Assembly: GCA_933207985.1 (NCBI GenBank)
Contig: OW240917.1
Location: 104,628,756 to 104,692,755, forward strand
DNA: 64,000 nucleotides
Source of the DNA: Pelobates cultripes
Taxonomy: Eukaryota > Chordata > Amphibia > Anura > Pelobatidae
Direction of reading: 5' to 3'
Within the stretch, counting starts at the first letter, position 1; each line of letters begins with the position of its first letter. The notes under the pieces are model-generated. The model saw only the letters and a program-made list of their open reading frames with translations, was not told where the DNA came from and did no database searches. The position numbers and the translations under genes are program-made. Positions 1-15,105 of the stretch are shown here, one piece after another.

Positions 1-910
1 ACTAAAGGCACAAAACCTCACATTATCCAAAATCCTATCCATATTTATTAATTTCCACTGCACACCACAGAATCATCTTACCATTTAGCCTGTAATATTT
101 GCCAGGGACAGTAGAGTAAATGTGATGGGGCAACAGGATAACTTAAGTAAGTACTCTTGCTCTCAAGGATATTGAGAACTTATTTTTACAATCAGAAAAT
201 CCAATCCAATACCAGTGCAAAAGGAGGAATACAATTAACCTATAAACCCTTTCCATAAATAAAAATTTGGTCTTCACTAACACTAATTTGGTCTTCATCT
301 GGTCTTCACTAAAACAAAAGAAATAAACACAGTATCTACAGAGAAAATGCAAACAATTTATAGAGTAATATTGCTTGGACACCACAATGTGCTTTCATAT
401 ATTGCACTCACAAAATTATTATTGATTGAAGGCGTATCACTCAATCAGTGTACTCAATCTTCTTTTATTCCTCTAATCGATTAATGCAAAGAGAACAAGT
501 AAGCACACCGCAAACATGAAGCACATTATGCACTTCAAAACACACAAAACCTGGACACACTCAGATAACCACAGGACTAAAATTCTCTTCCTCATAGTTA
601 ATACTGGTCAAGATCCCATATAATTGAGGAAGGTGTCTCTAAAGTGCAGCAATTTCATCTACAGAGCTGGGGTATAGGTATGATGCAGTTAAGTGCTCCA
701 TTCCAACCACAATCACCACCATTCACAACCTTACAAGGCTCCCAGCATCCATGAGATTTCCCTACCCATCAGGAGTATTAGCATGCATGTGCAGCACAGA
801 GAACAGCTGATCCGCATCACCAGATGTGACATGGGTAGGGAAATTACATGGGATAGGGAAATCTGACAGAACAACGGGACCAGCATATTATTTGGATTAA
901 TTAAGAAAAG
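1..910. other. intron sequence, nothing recognised
   Basis: AT-rich sequence upstream of the first visible exon, presumably the 3' part of an intron of the follistatin-like gene. The short open frames carry no domain I recognise, and I see no splice-bounded exon. Low-complexity and unclassified. Confidence 0.5.
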
Positions 911-1725
911 CACCTGATCACAACAAAGTGGCAATGATGCAACCTGAAAGTACTTGGCAGTATAATGATAAATATGTAAATCGCTGTGATGAAAATACAA
1001 TTAAAGCAATGCAGAGAACAAACATCAAAGGTACCAAATATAGAAAAACACACAAGCCTTATAAGGCTTCTCCTAAACTTATGAGTATATTATATCGAAG
1101 CAAGAAACAAAACAAGTGGATGGATGGAACTCCGTGGTCAAAAAAGGCTTTTTTTCTCTTGGCCAATCTGCTCACAGTGATCAATCCCACAATGATCTTA
1201 TAGACAAAAGTCTTGCTTGTAAGGATAAGTATATTAAATCTCGTCCCACAAATGGTATGCAGGGAGATGTTAGTAAGGAATAAATTGCAATAATGTCCCT
1301 CTTAAGCCCCTGTAGAAATGTAAGTTATCAACACAATATTGAAAATAGCTATACGATAGACAGAGGATAGTAAGAGTAAGCCCCTCTTCCTGTAAAACTC
1401 ACTAGATAGGTAAAGGAGAATGATTTGAAATGAAAAAAATCTAATTAAAGCATATTTCAATAGTAAATAATAACACCGAATGTGTCAAACAAAAGTGAAG
1501 TGCCCATTAAAAACAGAAACTGTCAGTTTCTTGCTTTGATAAAATATACTTATATTATAGGTTTAGGAGTAGCCTTATAAGGTTATATTTGGTAATTTTG
1601 GTATTTGTTCGGATTGCTATAAGTATTTTCATCATAGAGATTTACATATATACATTATATGTATATGTCATTATACAGTCAAGTACTTCCAGGTTGCATT
1701 ATTGTCACTTTGTTGTGATCAAGTG
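911..1725. mobile_element. element with long terminal inverted repeats (about 165 bp arms)
   Basis: The stretch 911-1078 reappears reverse-complemented at 1561-1725. Matching landmarks are GATCACAACAAAGTG at the outer end of the left arm, and CTTATAAGG with CTCCTAAAC at the inner end. The arms are roughly 85-90% similar by eye, and the core of about 480 bp has no transposase. This fits an old non-autonomous transposon or an inverted duplication. No convincing target-site duplication was found, so the superfamily is not assigned. Confidence 0.6.
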
Positions 1726-1755
1726 ACAATACTAGAGGTATTCTGACTGACATAA

Positions 1756-2700
1756 TGTCAGGATTAACTAATACCTACCATACAGAACTTAAGTTAACTA
1801 CATAAATTATAACCATAAACCTTAAAATGTATTACCGGACCTAAGAGTGGTCAGATTTAACCTTAATCAATAGAATAGTACAGAACAAGCTAAGGTCATA
1901 GAAACAGAGTGTATGTAAACAGTAAGACAAACCAAAGATCAAGGAATACACAAGTCAGAATAGTAACAGTTCAAACCAAGATCAAAATACAAGAGAACCA
2001 ATACAAATAATGCTCTGTCAGATAACCAATAAGGAAACCACAACAAAGCCCTGAGAAATAGCTCATTTGAGTTTAAATAGCCTAAGAAGAGCTCTGGTTG
2101 GCCAATACCAGTCACATGATGTCAGATTGTGTGTGCGTGATGTCGGCACAATGACATATGTATGTTTGTGACTGGAAATAGGGCCAGAGAATATGGACCC
2201 ATAAAGGGCAGTGGACAGCATCAATCAGGCTTGCAGAGGTGGCTGCCAGGGAGTTCAGAGAGAGAGGCACTGGCAGCAAGCCAACGGACACAGGGCTGGC
2301 ACTACCGTTATGCGAACTAGGCATTCACCAAGGCACCGGGTTATTTTTTGGTGGGCTCGCCCAGTCTTGGGCCTCAGTACTGGACAAGTGGCTCTAGAGC
2401 TGCCCCCCTCAGCGCCGGACCGCTCCTCCAGGCGCCCAAATATGGGGGCGCCCAGAGGAGCCCTGTCACAGTATGGCAGAGCAGGCACCTTCTTACCTTG
2501 ATGACAGGTGCCTGCTCTGCCATCAAATGCCTGTAACCAGAGGAGAGGGGATGGAGCAGGAGGGCAGTGAGGGAGGTTCTTCTTGCAGCCTCTCACTCCT
2601 CCCTTGTGCGCCCTCTGTGATGCCGGGAGCCGGAATATGACATAATTCTACCCCCTGTCATACTAAACAGCGGGTGGGAGGAGTGAGGAGCTGCCCGACA
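1756..2700 (-). mobile_element. relic LTR of a Ty3/Gypsy-type element (minus strand)
   Basis: Read on the minus strand, the left end finishes in CCTGACA, and the right end is bounded by CCCGACA in plus orientation, so the termini are TGTC...GACA-like. The minus strand carries AGGTCCGGTAATAC near its 3' end and a TATTTAAAC box near 2080. The same two landmarks occur in the relic at about 42.3-42.8 kb, and the first also occurs in the much better preserved LTR at 63.1-63.7 kb. The GC-rich part (2400-2640) would be the U3 region. No flanking gag or pol was recognised, so it may be a solo LTR. Borders are approximate. Confidence 0.5.
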
Positions 2701-3047
2701 CTGGACCCCAGGGAGGTGAGTGTTTGTCAGTGAGTGTCTGCCTGTGTGTGTGCCTGTCAGTGAGTGAGTGTCTGTGTGAGTGTGTCTCTCAGTGAGTGTT
2801 TGTGTGTGTGTCTGTCAGTGAGTGTCTGTGTCTGTATGTGTGTGTCCGTCAGTAAGAGTCTGTGTGTGTGTCAGTGAGTGAGTGTATGTCTCTCAGTGAG
2901 TGTGTGTGTGTCAGTGAGTGAGTGTATGTCTGTCAGTGAGTGTCTCTGTGTGTATGTGTGTGTGTCTGTCAGTGAGTGTGTGGGGCTGTCAGTGAGTCTC
3001 TGTGTTAATGTGTGTGTGTCTGTCAGTGAGTATATGTCTGTCAGTGA

Positions 3048-3080
<33 letters not shown>

Positions 3081-3290
3081 TGTCTGTCTGTCATTGAGTC
3101 AGTGTGTGTGTGTGTGTCAGTGAGTGAGTGTATATCTGTCAGTGAGTGTCTGTTTGAGTGTATGTGTGTTTGTCAGTGAGTGAATTTATGTCAGTGAGTT
3201 TATGTGTGTGTCAGTGAGTGAGTGTGTGTGTGTGTCTGTCAGTGATTGAGTGGATGTCTTTCAGTGAGTTTATATTTTATATTTTATATT
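2701..3290. repeat. TG-rich minisatellite (GTGAGTGTSTGTCA-type units)
   Basis: About 590 bp of degenerate tandem units mixing TGTCAGTGAG and (TG)n. It begins just after CACTGGACCCCAGGGA, a phrase that also stands near the TG/CA satellite inside the hAT element at 52.3-53.7 kb, so the two satellites may come from related elements. Open frames here (for example 2878-3123) are repeat translations and not genes. Confidence 0.85.
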
Positions 3291-6590
<3,300 letters not shown>

Positions 6591-6707
6591 TGAACAAAAT
6601 ATATTAATATTATAATTTAAAACACATTTTTTTCAGTAAGCAATAAATGTTCACTGTAGGTCTGTATATGTCTCCTGGTAAGGGATAACCCCTGTTGAAT
6701 TTAATTC

Positions 6708-7912
6708 CAAATATAACTTGCTAAGTCAAGAGTAAGAAGAGGGGGAGGTGTGGGGATAAATACCAAGTAAGTGCTGAAAAGTGGAACTCTAAACCCAAGA
6801 TGATTTGTATAAGAAATATAAATAAACATAACTTTTAATAGAGTCTTATTTAAAAATTTCTAAGTAAGGATCTCTGCTTTTGATAATGATAAGAAATTCC
6901 TAACAAAGAGAGCGGAATGGTAATGCGCTCTGACACTATATCATTTTTTTTTTTTTTTTTTTATTAATGCATATACATAACCCCATGTGAGATTGGGATT
7001 AATATAGACATTAATCATATAAATGCTTCCTCTGTTCTGCCAGGATCTCGTGACTAAGTATATATAAGTTCTGGCAGAACATAGAAGAGAAGAGATTACA
7101 GTCAATAACCCGGGAGCATTGGTGGAAAGAGAATCAGAGGATAGGAAGTACAGCCGTTATGTAGTGATGTCGAACTGCAGCCTAAATGACTCCAGTTCAG
7201 TAATAGCTCAGTTGTAGCAATATGTCTGTATAACACTATTGCAACTATAACTATTGAATGGCAACAATTTTTAGCAGACTATAAAGCTGGAGATTACATG
7301 GGATCAGATAGGATGCTAGGCTTTTGTTCAAGACACCTGGCTGATAACTATGGTGTGCCTTCGAGGGCACCCCTTTGTCAAACACCTATCCACTTCTAGT
7401 CTTGCCTAGGTCGACCCATATCCAAACCCCCAGTGTAGGTAATAGCTCAAATTGAGATAAAATATGTAAGATTAGGTGGTGCGGATAACAGTCTCTAGAA
7501 ATAGATTGTGTTCCAACTCGAGTGGTCTCGATGTTTGTTGGTAATTTTCTGGTGATCACACTTAAGTAACTTCAGGAAGTGCGCCTGTCAGTGACCCTGA
7601 CGTGCGTTTCATCAGAGTTTTTTTATATAATGTCAGAGGGCATTGCCATTTCCCTCTCTTCATTAGGAATTTGTTATCATTATCAAAAGCAGAGATCCTT
7701 ACTTAAAATTCCCTTCCTAGCAAACTGCGTTTGTGTTAAGGTGGTGGTATTCAGGATTTGTGTGTTAGAAATTTTTAAATGAGAATCGATTATAAGTTAT
7801 GTTTTATTTATATTTCTTATACAAATCCTCTTGGGTTTAGATTTCCACTTTTCAGGGCTTACTTGGTATTTCCCCCCTTCTTCTTACTCCTGACTTAGCA
7901 AGCTTATATTTG
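6708..7912. mobile_element. long-inverted-repeat element, possibly Penelope-related
   Basis: The left arm (6708 to about 6950) reappears reverse-complemented at about 7630-7912. Shared landmarks are GATTTGTATAAGAAATATAA, AGGATCTCTGCTTTTGATAA and CTTGCTAAGTCA. The right arm carries an extra block of about 65 bp. Just inside the right arm the minus strand reads CTGATGAAACGCACGTC, a phrase of the kind found at Penelope-like ends in this window. The core has no open reading frame I recognise. It could be an inverted pair of Penelope-like terminal pieces or a large foldback transposon. Confidence 0.6.
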
Positions 7913-10102
7913 ATATTTTATTTCAGAACATAATGAAGTTAGTGATAGGGATTCAGTGATATTTCTTCTATGAAATATAAACATAGCAATACATATACAA
8001 AAGTAATCAACAAACTACTAATTGTACCTCTCAGGGTAGAGTATAAAGATGGTGTAATTCTAAATACTATCTTTGAGGTAAGAGGTGGTAGCCATTGAAA
8101 GACACAATTTTTCTTTATTGTTCCCATTAATTTTCTTTTTTATTTAGCATACACTATTCAAGCAGAGTGTACTGCGTGAAATTAGGTGGGGTGGTCAATC
8201 ATAAATCAATGTACTCTTTTTTTATAAAATGCATTAAGAAACAAGAGGGCTACTAAACTTATTTAACATCAGTCACAAAATAAAACACATCAGGAAAGTT
8301 CACCAAGCAAAATCAGACTAAAAAGAGATAAACAAGGTAAAAGAAAGAATAAAGTTGCAAGATTTACAAAGTGTAATATGGATTTAATAAAGTTAAAATA
8401 GGAAAGATTCACTAAGCTTGTAGCCGTATGTGATATTAATGTTTTTGTGCCAGAGCGATAAAGAATGTAATTTGTGGATCAAACCTCTTTCACTTATATT
8501 GGGGTAAAAGTTATTTATGTTGTGGGGGCTTTTTGCAATATGTTATTGGTATAGGAGCCGTGTTGTTTATTTATTATATTGTTTTACTTTTTAATTTGCA
8601 CTATTCGGGCTTAAGGGGAGAATGCTAACCTTTTTTAAAAAGTGGATCACATAAAGGAAAACTATAGGCAAATTTAAGTAATGGTTTCTGTCTTCTTTTG
8701 TATCAACAATTACATTTATGTCTCAAAAGTTAATTTAGGTGGAATTAAGTCTTTTTATACATGTTTTACCCATCACATCAATTTATAATCTATAAATATG
8801 TCTATTCAGACTTAAATTCCTCTATCAAATATATAAACAATCTATAAAACTTTCAAAATATCATGTTTTTGTCTTCTGAAAAAATAACCTTATAATCTAC
8901 AAAATCATGTGATAACAAATAGTAATAATAATAATAATAATAATAAGTAAAACTGTCTGTAAATTCAGTATTCTAAAGCATTTTAACAGGTTTGTTCTAA
9001 TCTATCATCAATGCACAATGACACATTCATACTACATCAAAGTTCATTTTTAATAGTATATGAAGAAGCACTACAACACATTTGCAAGGTACAATCTTCA
9101 ATTTCTCAAACTGCTGTCATTTGACCTGGAAGGTTAGCATTGTTTTGCTTACAGCTGCAACAAAGGTCATCCAATTACAGATATTTCATCGCAGATGTCA
9201 GAAGTACTTTCCCATCTACAGAGAAATTAAACTATGTTTCAACATTACCATGTCTCATTTTAAACTGACTTTAAACCTACAGTTAAAAAACCATAGTGAT
9301 TAACTCATATCTGGCACTTTCGTACTTATTCTACAGTTGTGTTTATTTACTACATGATTGAAGAACACTTACCATAATTTTAATACTGAAAAGCATATAT
9401 TGTTTTAAATATTTTATTTTAAAAGCATACAATAATATACAGATAGAAATAACATTTTGACGATTTTGAATTGAAGTTAAAAATTGGCTTATACAGTTCA
9501 ATAAAAAAAAACCAATAGAATTATTTTATATGTTGAGGATCTATGTTTAAGGTTTCTGTTGATGACATCATTGTGCTTCTTGAATAGAAAGCTAGAATAA
9601 ACAGCCTTTATTTATTTTTTTCATGTGTATAGAAGGACTGGTTCAGCTGGGACATTGGAAAGGCTTGTTGAAACAGCCCAAGAGTGCACTTGTGTGTCAT
9701 CAGCAATCTCAACTAGTCATTAGTATATTATCTTGAGGATCTATATCATTAGTTTAAATTAGCTGCACTTAATTAGCCAGCTGGTACCTTCCTTGGCAAA
9801 GAAATAATGGAATACAAAGGATATATAAAGTGTGGCACAGACTTGCAATCCTTCCTTTCATACCCAACTGTTTTATTATTAACTCACTTGAAGAGGACAT
9901 GTCATGTTTTGCAAATTATAATTATTAGCAATTTACTGCACAGCATACAATTATTGACTCATAAAATTTAAAATATAGGCCTGAAAGACATGTGCTTGAA
10001 AATAAACAACCATTCAAAATATAACACAAAATGCATAGGTGTAAATTCTATAGTAAAATAAATATATGAATAGATAAATAAGTAAAGTAATAGCCTAATA
10101 AG
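7913..10102. other. intron sequence; (AAT)n microsatellite and an unusual non-repetitive block
   Basis: No exon or transposon recognised. An (AAT)n microsatellite lies at 8922-8947. The block 9540-9860 has higher complexity and contains TTAATTAG and CAGCTG motifs without any sign of repeat origin. It is discussed as a possible regulatory element in the findings. Confidence 0.5.
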
Positions 10103-10512
10103 CAATTATGTAGAAAATAGCTGATGTGAACAATAGCGATGTCCCGAACGGTTCGCTGAACGGTTCACCGCAAACGGTTCGCCACGGACTCATGATTGAG
10201 TAAACTTTGACCCTGTACCTCACAGTCAGCAGACACATTCCAGCCAATCAGCAGCAGACCCTCCCTCCCAGACCCTCCCACCTCCTGGACAGCTCACTAA
10301 GAATGCAGCTTCAAAATGGATGCTGTCCAGGAGGTGGGAGGGTCTGGGAGAGAGGGTCTGCTGTTGATTGGCTGGAATGTGTCTGCTGACTGTGAGGTAC
10401 AGGGTCAAAGTTTACTCAATCATGAGTCCGTGGCGAACCGTTTGCGGTGAACCGTTCAGCGAACCGTTCAGGACATCGCTATTGTTCACATCAGCTATTT
10501 TCTACATAATTG
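10103..10512. repeat. near-perfect foldback repeat, 191-bp arms with a 28-bp loop
   Basis: Arms 10103-10293 and 10322-10512 are reverse complements with about three mismatches over 191 bp. The outer ends read CAATTATGTAGA and TCTACATAATTG; the loop is 10294-10321. Each arm contains repeated GAACGGTTCGC-type motifs. Because of the symmetry, both strands show almost the same spurious 60-residue open frame. It would extrude as a long hairpin. I do not recognise the family. Confidence 0.9.
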
Positions 10513-10592
10513 GTCAAAGTTTACTCAATGATGAGTCCGCGGCGAACTGTTCGTGGCAAACCGTTCGGTGAACCGTTCAGGACATCACTAGT
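10513..10592 (+). repeat. partial third copy of the foldback arm
   Basis: Immediately after the foldback, GGTCAAAGTTTACTCAATGA through GGACATCACTAG repeats, with divergence, the outer part of the right arm (10407-10482). It shows that the arm is itself a unit that can be tandemly duplicated. Confidence 0.75.
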
Positions 10593-11430
10593 AAACAACT
10601 TTGTCCTAAAATAAAAACGTTTCAGCCATACGGTTTGATGCGTCTGACATTCGTTAACGAAAACAAAATTATTTTTTTTTCATTTTTTTTTTTTTAGATT
10701 TGTCCTTTTTGTATTTGAAAAGTTATGTCAGGTCCTGTGTTTTTTTTTTTTGGGGGGGAGGGGTTGGGCTACCTTGTTAGCCTAAAGAAAAGAAGAATTG
10801 AAAAAAAGAAGAAATCAAATGTTTTATTGAAAAAAAAAAAACATTTTTATTAGTGGAATATAAGTGGAAGATATAACAGGAATTGAGTTGAAGTAGTATC
10901 ACATATTCCACAGTTTGCATTTAAGTACAAGACACAAATAAGACATTAGTAGTAAGAACCATGAAAGTAGCTCACACAATAACGTATATAAAGGCAGAAT
11001 ATTAGCCAAATGATTAAGTCCATCCAAAAGTGCAGCACATGGAAGTTAGTGGGCTGGCAGGCAGGCAGGCAGGCAAATGCAACAAATTCTAATTTGAGCT
11101 TTTTATGCATTTGTGGAATCCAAAAACTTTCTCAGTTGATAAGGGATTGTGACCTCACAGACTTGATTAAGAAGAGGTGAAATTGATTGAACCGTGAAGC
11201 CCCTTGCACTTAAATCTGAGTTTGATGTTACCTATTTTTGTTGGTAGATAAATCTGATTTGATACTTGGGCTTTACCTTTTGTACTAAATGCAATGCTGA
11301 CAATAATACATATTTAGATATAAATGCCTGTATATACTATGTACATGATGAATATTTTTTTTTATTATTATTCTTTTCTTTAAATATATATATATATATA
11401 TCTCATTTTTTTATTTTCCGTATTTGTATT
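10593..11430. other. intron sequence with poly-T/poly-A tracts
   Basis: Several long T and A homopolymers (about 10671-10694, 10740-10751, 10831-10842), a short GGCA tandem near 11057-11075 and a (TA)n run near 11385-11401. No gene or classified element recognised. Confidence 0.45.
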
Positions 11431-11550
11431 ATTTTGCTTGATAGGACATTGGTGTGAAACGTGTTAGATGGATGTCCCTGGCATGTGTAATTTTTGTATA
11501 TTTCTTTATTCTCAATAAAGTGGATTTTTAAATTTTGCAACTGGTATTCC
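11431..11550 (+). mobile_element. Penelope-like 3' end fragment (degenerate)
   Basis: Reads GCTTGATAGGACATTGG, then GTGTGAAACGTG, and about 55 bp later CTCAATAAAGTGGATTTTT. This layout (degenerate CUGAUGA-like core, short hairpin, GAAACG, then CAATAAA plus T-rich tail) matches the better Penelope-like ends at 16.8 kb and 57.9 kb. It abuts the L1 fossil that follows. Assignment is by resemblance only. Confidence 0.4.
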
Positions 11551-11579
11551 AAGAAGGAGGAGAGTAACTCATATGTAAC

Positions 11580-12960
11580 AAAGGATCAATTACTAAATTG
11601 AAAATTGGCAACTCTGTTGTGCCCACCTCTTCCAACAGCCACCAGTTTGGAGTCAAGCCCTTTGGTAGCAATAGTGATGGTTAAACAGGAATGTTGCAAT
11701 TGTTTAATAGAGGAAACTAAAATTAAGACAAAATACATATGTTTGAGGGTTCTAATTACATGGGCCCAAGTGATATTATCTAAGACCTTTTTGTAATGTT
11801 AAGGCCCAGGAGAAAGGGACACTTCTTGTCAAGTCATCCATGGGTGAAGGATACAATTGTGGTGATGGTCACTCTCACTTTCACCATGGGTTTTCATCCA
11901 CTGAAAGAGCCCAGCTTATGGCTAATCAAAAGAGAGGGATGAAAAGCCTGAAGATGATTAGCTTGAAGCTTGTAGAGGAATTTAAGATCTTGATTCTGAA
12001 GAGAAATCTGTGACATATTTGTTAGGCTTAAGCAAAAGAAGTGTTTTGGAAATATTCAAACTATCTAAGGAAGTTTGTTGGAGATATAAGTCATTTTATA
12101 CCTCCAACAAACTTCCTTATATATTCTTTTAAAGGACATAAAATATTAGGTTAGTAATTTGCAATATTCTGGTGGGAAACCATCCGGATGCGTTGCTTTC
12201 CCCCATGTGAGTGAGTCAATGAAAGTAGATATTTCCTGCTCACAAAAAGGGCTTTCTGAGGAACTTTCTTTGTTCAGTAGTTAAATAAGGCAAATCTGCA
12301 TTTTTAAGAAATTGTGAACCTCCAAGATGGGCATCTTGAGGGGCTATCTAGAGCTCCTGAAAATAGTTAAAGAAAGCCTGACTGATCTCAGCATCTTTAT
12401 AAAGGACAAATTGTGCCTTGTTACCCCAAAGGTAGTACTTAGGAGTACAATATTTTAAATGCTGATTGGGTCTGTGGGGAGCTTATGTCTTAATTTTCTT
12501 TTCAGAAAAATATTCAATGTGTTCTCATCTCTAGGACCAGAGATACATTTCTCATTAGATAGTTTCTGTAATTTTCAAATTATTTCTTTGTGGTATTTAT
12601 CCATACAAGACATGATATGGCCATATACCTTAGAAGGCTCCCATAACAGTTTAGAATAATTTACATACATTACATTACATTTGAGATAGTTTAACCATGC
12701 TAGTTCAACATGAGAAATTAAAATGGTATTGGACAGCAAATAGTTGAGAAACTTCAAGTGGGGCATAAGGTAGGAAGGGGAACCTATATTAATGGTAAGC
12801 TGGGTTGGTGCATGATCTAATGTGGATTCAGTGAAAGGTGTGATGGGTGTTTCAATGTCATGAAGAAGATCTGTAATGACTATGCTTGTGGTAGCTAAGT
12901 GTATAGGGTATGCAGTAGGATAGATAGGGTAAATTAGTAGGTAATCTGGAAACAAGTTGA
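11580..12960 (-). pseudogene. L1/Tx1-type LINE ORF2 fossil
   Basis: On the minus strand the order from 12960 downward is endonuclease then reverse transcriptase, as in L1 ORF2. The endonuclease end (12575-12955) shows STLDHAPTQLTINIG, a decayed SDHAP motif, followed by the typical PSYLMPHLKFLNYLL linker. Around 12200 a GKATHPDGFPPEYCKL stretch is the decayed GKSPGPDGF motif of the RT fingers. At 11770 LDNITWAHVIRTLKHM is the decayed catalytic FDxVxW segment. Frames shift repeatedly and the second RT aspartates are missing. A 22-bp-arm hairpin sits inside at about 12067-12118. It is inactive and distinct from the old L1 at 18-33 kb. Confidence 0.7.
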
Positions 12961-13268
12961 GAACTATGAGTCCAAAATATAAATTAAGTGTTCACAGTCT
13001 CTTTTCATTTCTTTTTTATGTTGAGTTTCCTGTTTTTGATTTTGTATTTTATTTTTGCTCTTTTATTTGGTGTTTTTATATTTTATAGGCCTTCCTCAGC
13101 TTGTTTTTGTCTCTCCTCTTTCCTCATGCCTTCTGCTTCTTCTTTCTATCCTCTTCTCTACCCATTCCTCAGTAGGCTTGTCACTGTCTGATGAAATCCT
13201 CTGGCATAAGGTGTCAACACGCCATGCAATGTTTTTTGTTTAGTTTTTCTTCCATTGTTTCCCTTTAT

Positions 13269-13311
<43 letters not shown>

Positions 13312-14280
13312 AAAAGAACAATGATATTATAGTTATAGCTAGGGAGCAGGTAAGTACCTGGTTGGGGGTGCATAGGAAGGGGGACCTGTTTCACAGGTTC
13401 CAATAAAATGGCAGCCTCTATACCACATCATCTGCTGTGTTGGACCATTGTTACATGCTGTTGTAAGTGGGAACCTGTCAAGCAGATTGGTAAGATTGAG
13501 AGTACTTTGACGGTCTTTACAGGCTCTAGTTGACAATTGGATGTGGCCTACTCATAGGTTCTAGGCCTCTGGTTGGGTGCGTTCTGAAACGACTGCTCTC
13601 ATGAGGAGAGATGAAGCTCCATTGGGAAGGTAGTTTGTGGGTAAGCCAATGGGTGCTGTGAAATGGCATAGTGGGGGGCCTTTTCCTCTGAGGTAAAACA
13701 CACTGATGATTATGTCTCCCTCAGTAGCTGAAGTCATAGTGTTTGGAAGAGTCCTGCTTGAACGGATAGAATGATTTTACTCTACTCTTCATCATTTGTT
13801 CCCTGTATTGGTCAATTGATTTGTGATTAAAATCAACATTTGCTGGCTGTCCCATAACCAATCAATCATCTTTATTTTGTTTGCTACCCCTTGATTGGTA
13901 AGGGAAGTAGCATTTCTGGGTTTGGTTTAAAAAGCTGTGTATGCCAAATGGTGGCGAAATTATACCTTACAAGTCTGATTTTGTTGGAAGGTGTTCCTAC
14001 TTTTCATGTGCTCTGTGCAGACGGTGGGTATTGAAAGTGGGCAATGGCTTATTTTTGCAGGTGTAGGAGCCATATACAGCTCCATCTTCCTACCTCAATT
14101 GTTCCATACTGCTCTTCTGAACACCCTATCCAGATGGAGGCATATGGAAGCAAAATACATCCATTATAGCCCTATATGGGTCTTATTGACTCCCACAGGA
14201 TTTGTATATATTTATTTATTAATTGTTTAATGCAGTGGATGGTCAGTTGGCACATAATTAACCACAACTGTAACAGCTGA
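12961..14280. other. intron sequence with (TA)n microsatellite
   Basis: A (TA)n tract lies at about 13271-13304. The rest shows no exon, no transposase and no clear repeat boundary. The T-rich start (12990-13090) may belong to the 5' side of the neighbouring LINE fossil. Confidence 0.4.
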
Positions 14281-14480
14281 GAGTTTTAACTATTCATTTG
14301 GCTTTTTATTAATCCAGAAAAAATAGGAATTGGGGGCACACCCAGAACATGCATTTCTAAGCAGGGGTGCTGTTGTAAAGACCAAAAAATATCCAAATAC
14401 AGTTAAAGGAGCAGCGCACACACAAACAAAAACACAGTTTTACATTTGAAAAGGTCACTTATCTTTTGGTTCCACCCGCT
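14281..14480. repeat. dispersed repeat with CAGCGCACACACAAAC motif
   Basis: The block CAGTTAAAGGAGCAGCGCAC plus the following CA-rich bases occurs reverse-complemented at about 34738-34800, in the same intron. Phrases such as GGGGGCACACCC and AGCAGGGGTGCTG resemble the flanks of the Penelope-like ends at 16.6 kb. I cannot assign a superfamily. Confidence 0.5.
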
Positions 14481-14525
14481 TTGGAGGTGACCACAGGAAA
14501 GCTTAAATTGAGGAGTTTCTTGAAG

Positions 14526-15052
14526 CAGTTTAACCACTTCCCGACCTTGGACGTATCAGGTACGTCCGACAAAATAAGGTCCAGCTGCAATACTCCCCTC
14601 ACTGCTGGTGGCCCCCGGAGAACACGGGATGATTGCTCCACCCAGAGCGATCACTCCCGGGTTGCTCCACGTGGAGCCTGGCAGTGAGGCAGAGCATCGT
14701 AAGCCATCAGGCAGGCTTCCGATGCTCTGCCTGTACTGAGTGTGTTGAGGCACTCAGTAAATGTAAAGAATATAAATATATATATTTTTTTACATTAACC
14801 CCTACCTTCCCTCCCTCTCCCTCCCCATGGAGGCGATCAGTCTTCTTCTTAGTGGGGACTGTCTGGGGTGTGTCCCCATCTTCAATTTAGGACCCACAGG
14901 GCTACATGGCTGCAATAGGTGTCCACAGTGCTGCCAGCAGGGGGACTGCCTGAACTGACAGACAGTCCCCCTACTGGTGGAAAATGTTTAAAAAAAAGTT
15001 TGAAAAAAGTTAAAAATAAAATAAAAATATAGTTAATAAATAATAATAATAA

Positions 15053-15055
<3 letters not shown>
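14526..15055. repeat. TTAA-started dispersed repeat module (copy 1)
   Basis: Starts TTAACCACTTCCCGACC and contains a short palindrome around GACGTATCAGGTACGTC. It ends in a GC-rich block with GCTGCCAGCAGGGGGACTG and an inverted GACAGACAGTCCCCC. The GC-rich block is repeated, diverged, at 15840-16010. A TTAA start is compatible with a piggyBac-like MITE, but no matching 3' end was found. Open frames here are not genes. Confidence 0.5.

Positions 15056-15104
<49 letters not shown>
15056..15104. repeat. (AT)n microsatellite
   Basis: Uninterrupted AT dinucleotides directly abutting the palindrome that starts at 15105. Confidence 0.95.

Positions 15105-15105
<1 letters not shown>

Noticed and set aside
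2878..3123. Ser/Val/Cys-rich open frame
   Set aside because: Translation of the TG-rich satellite.
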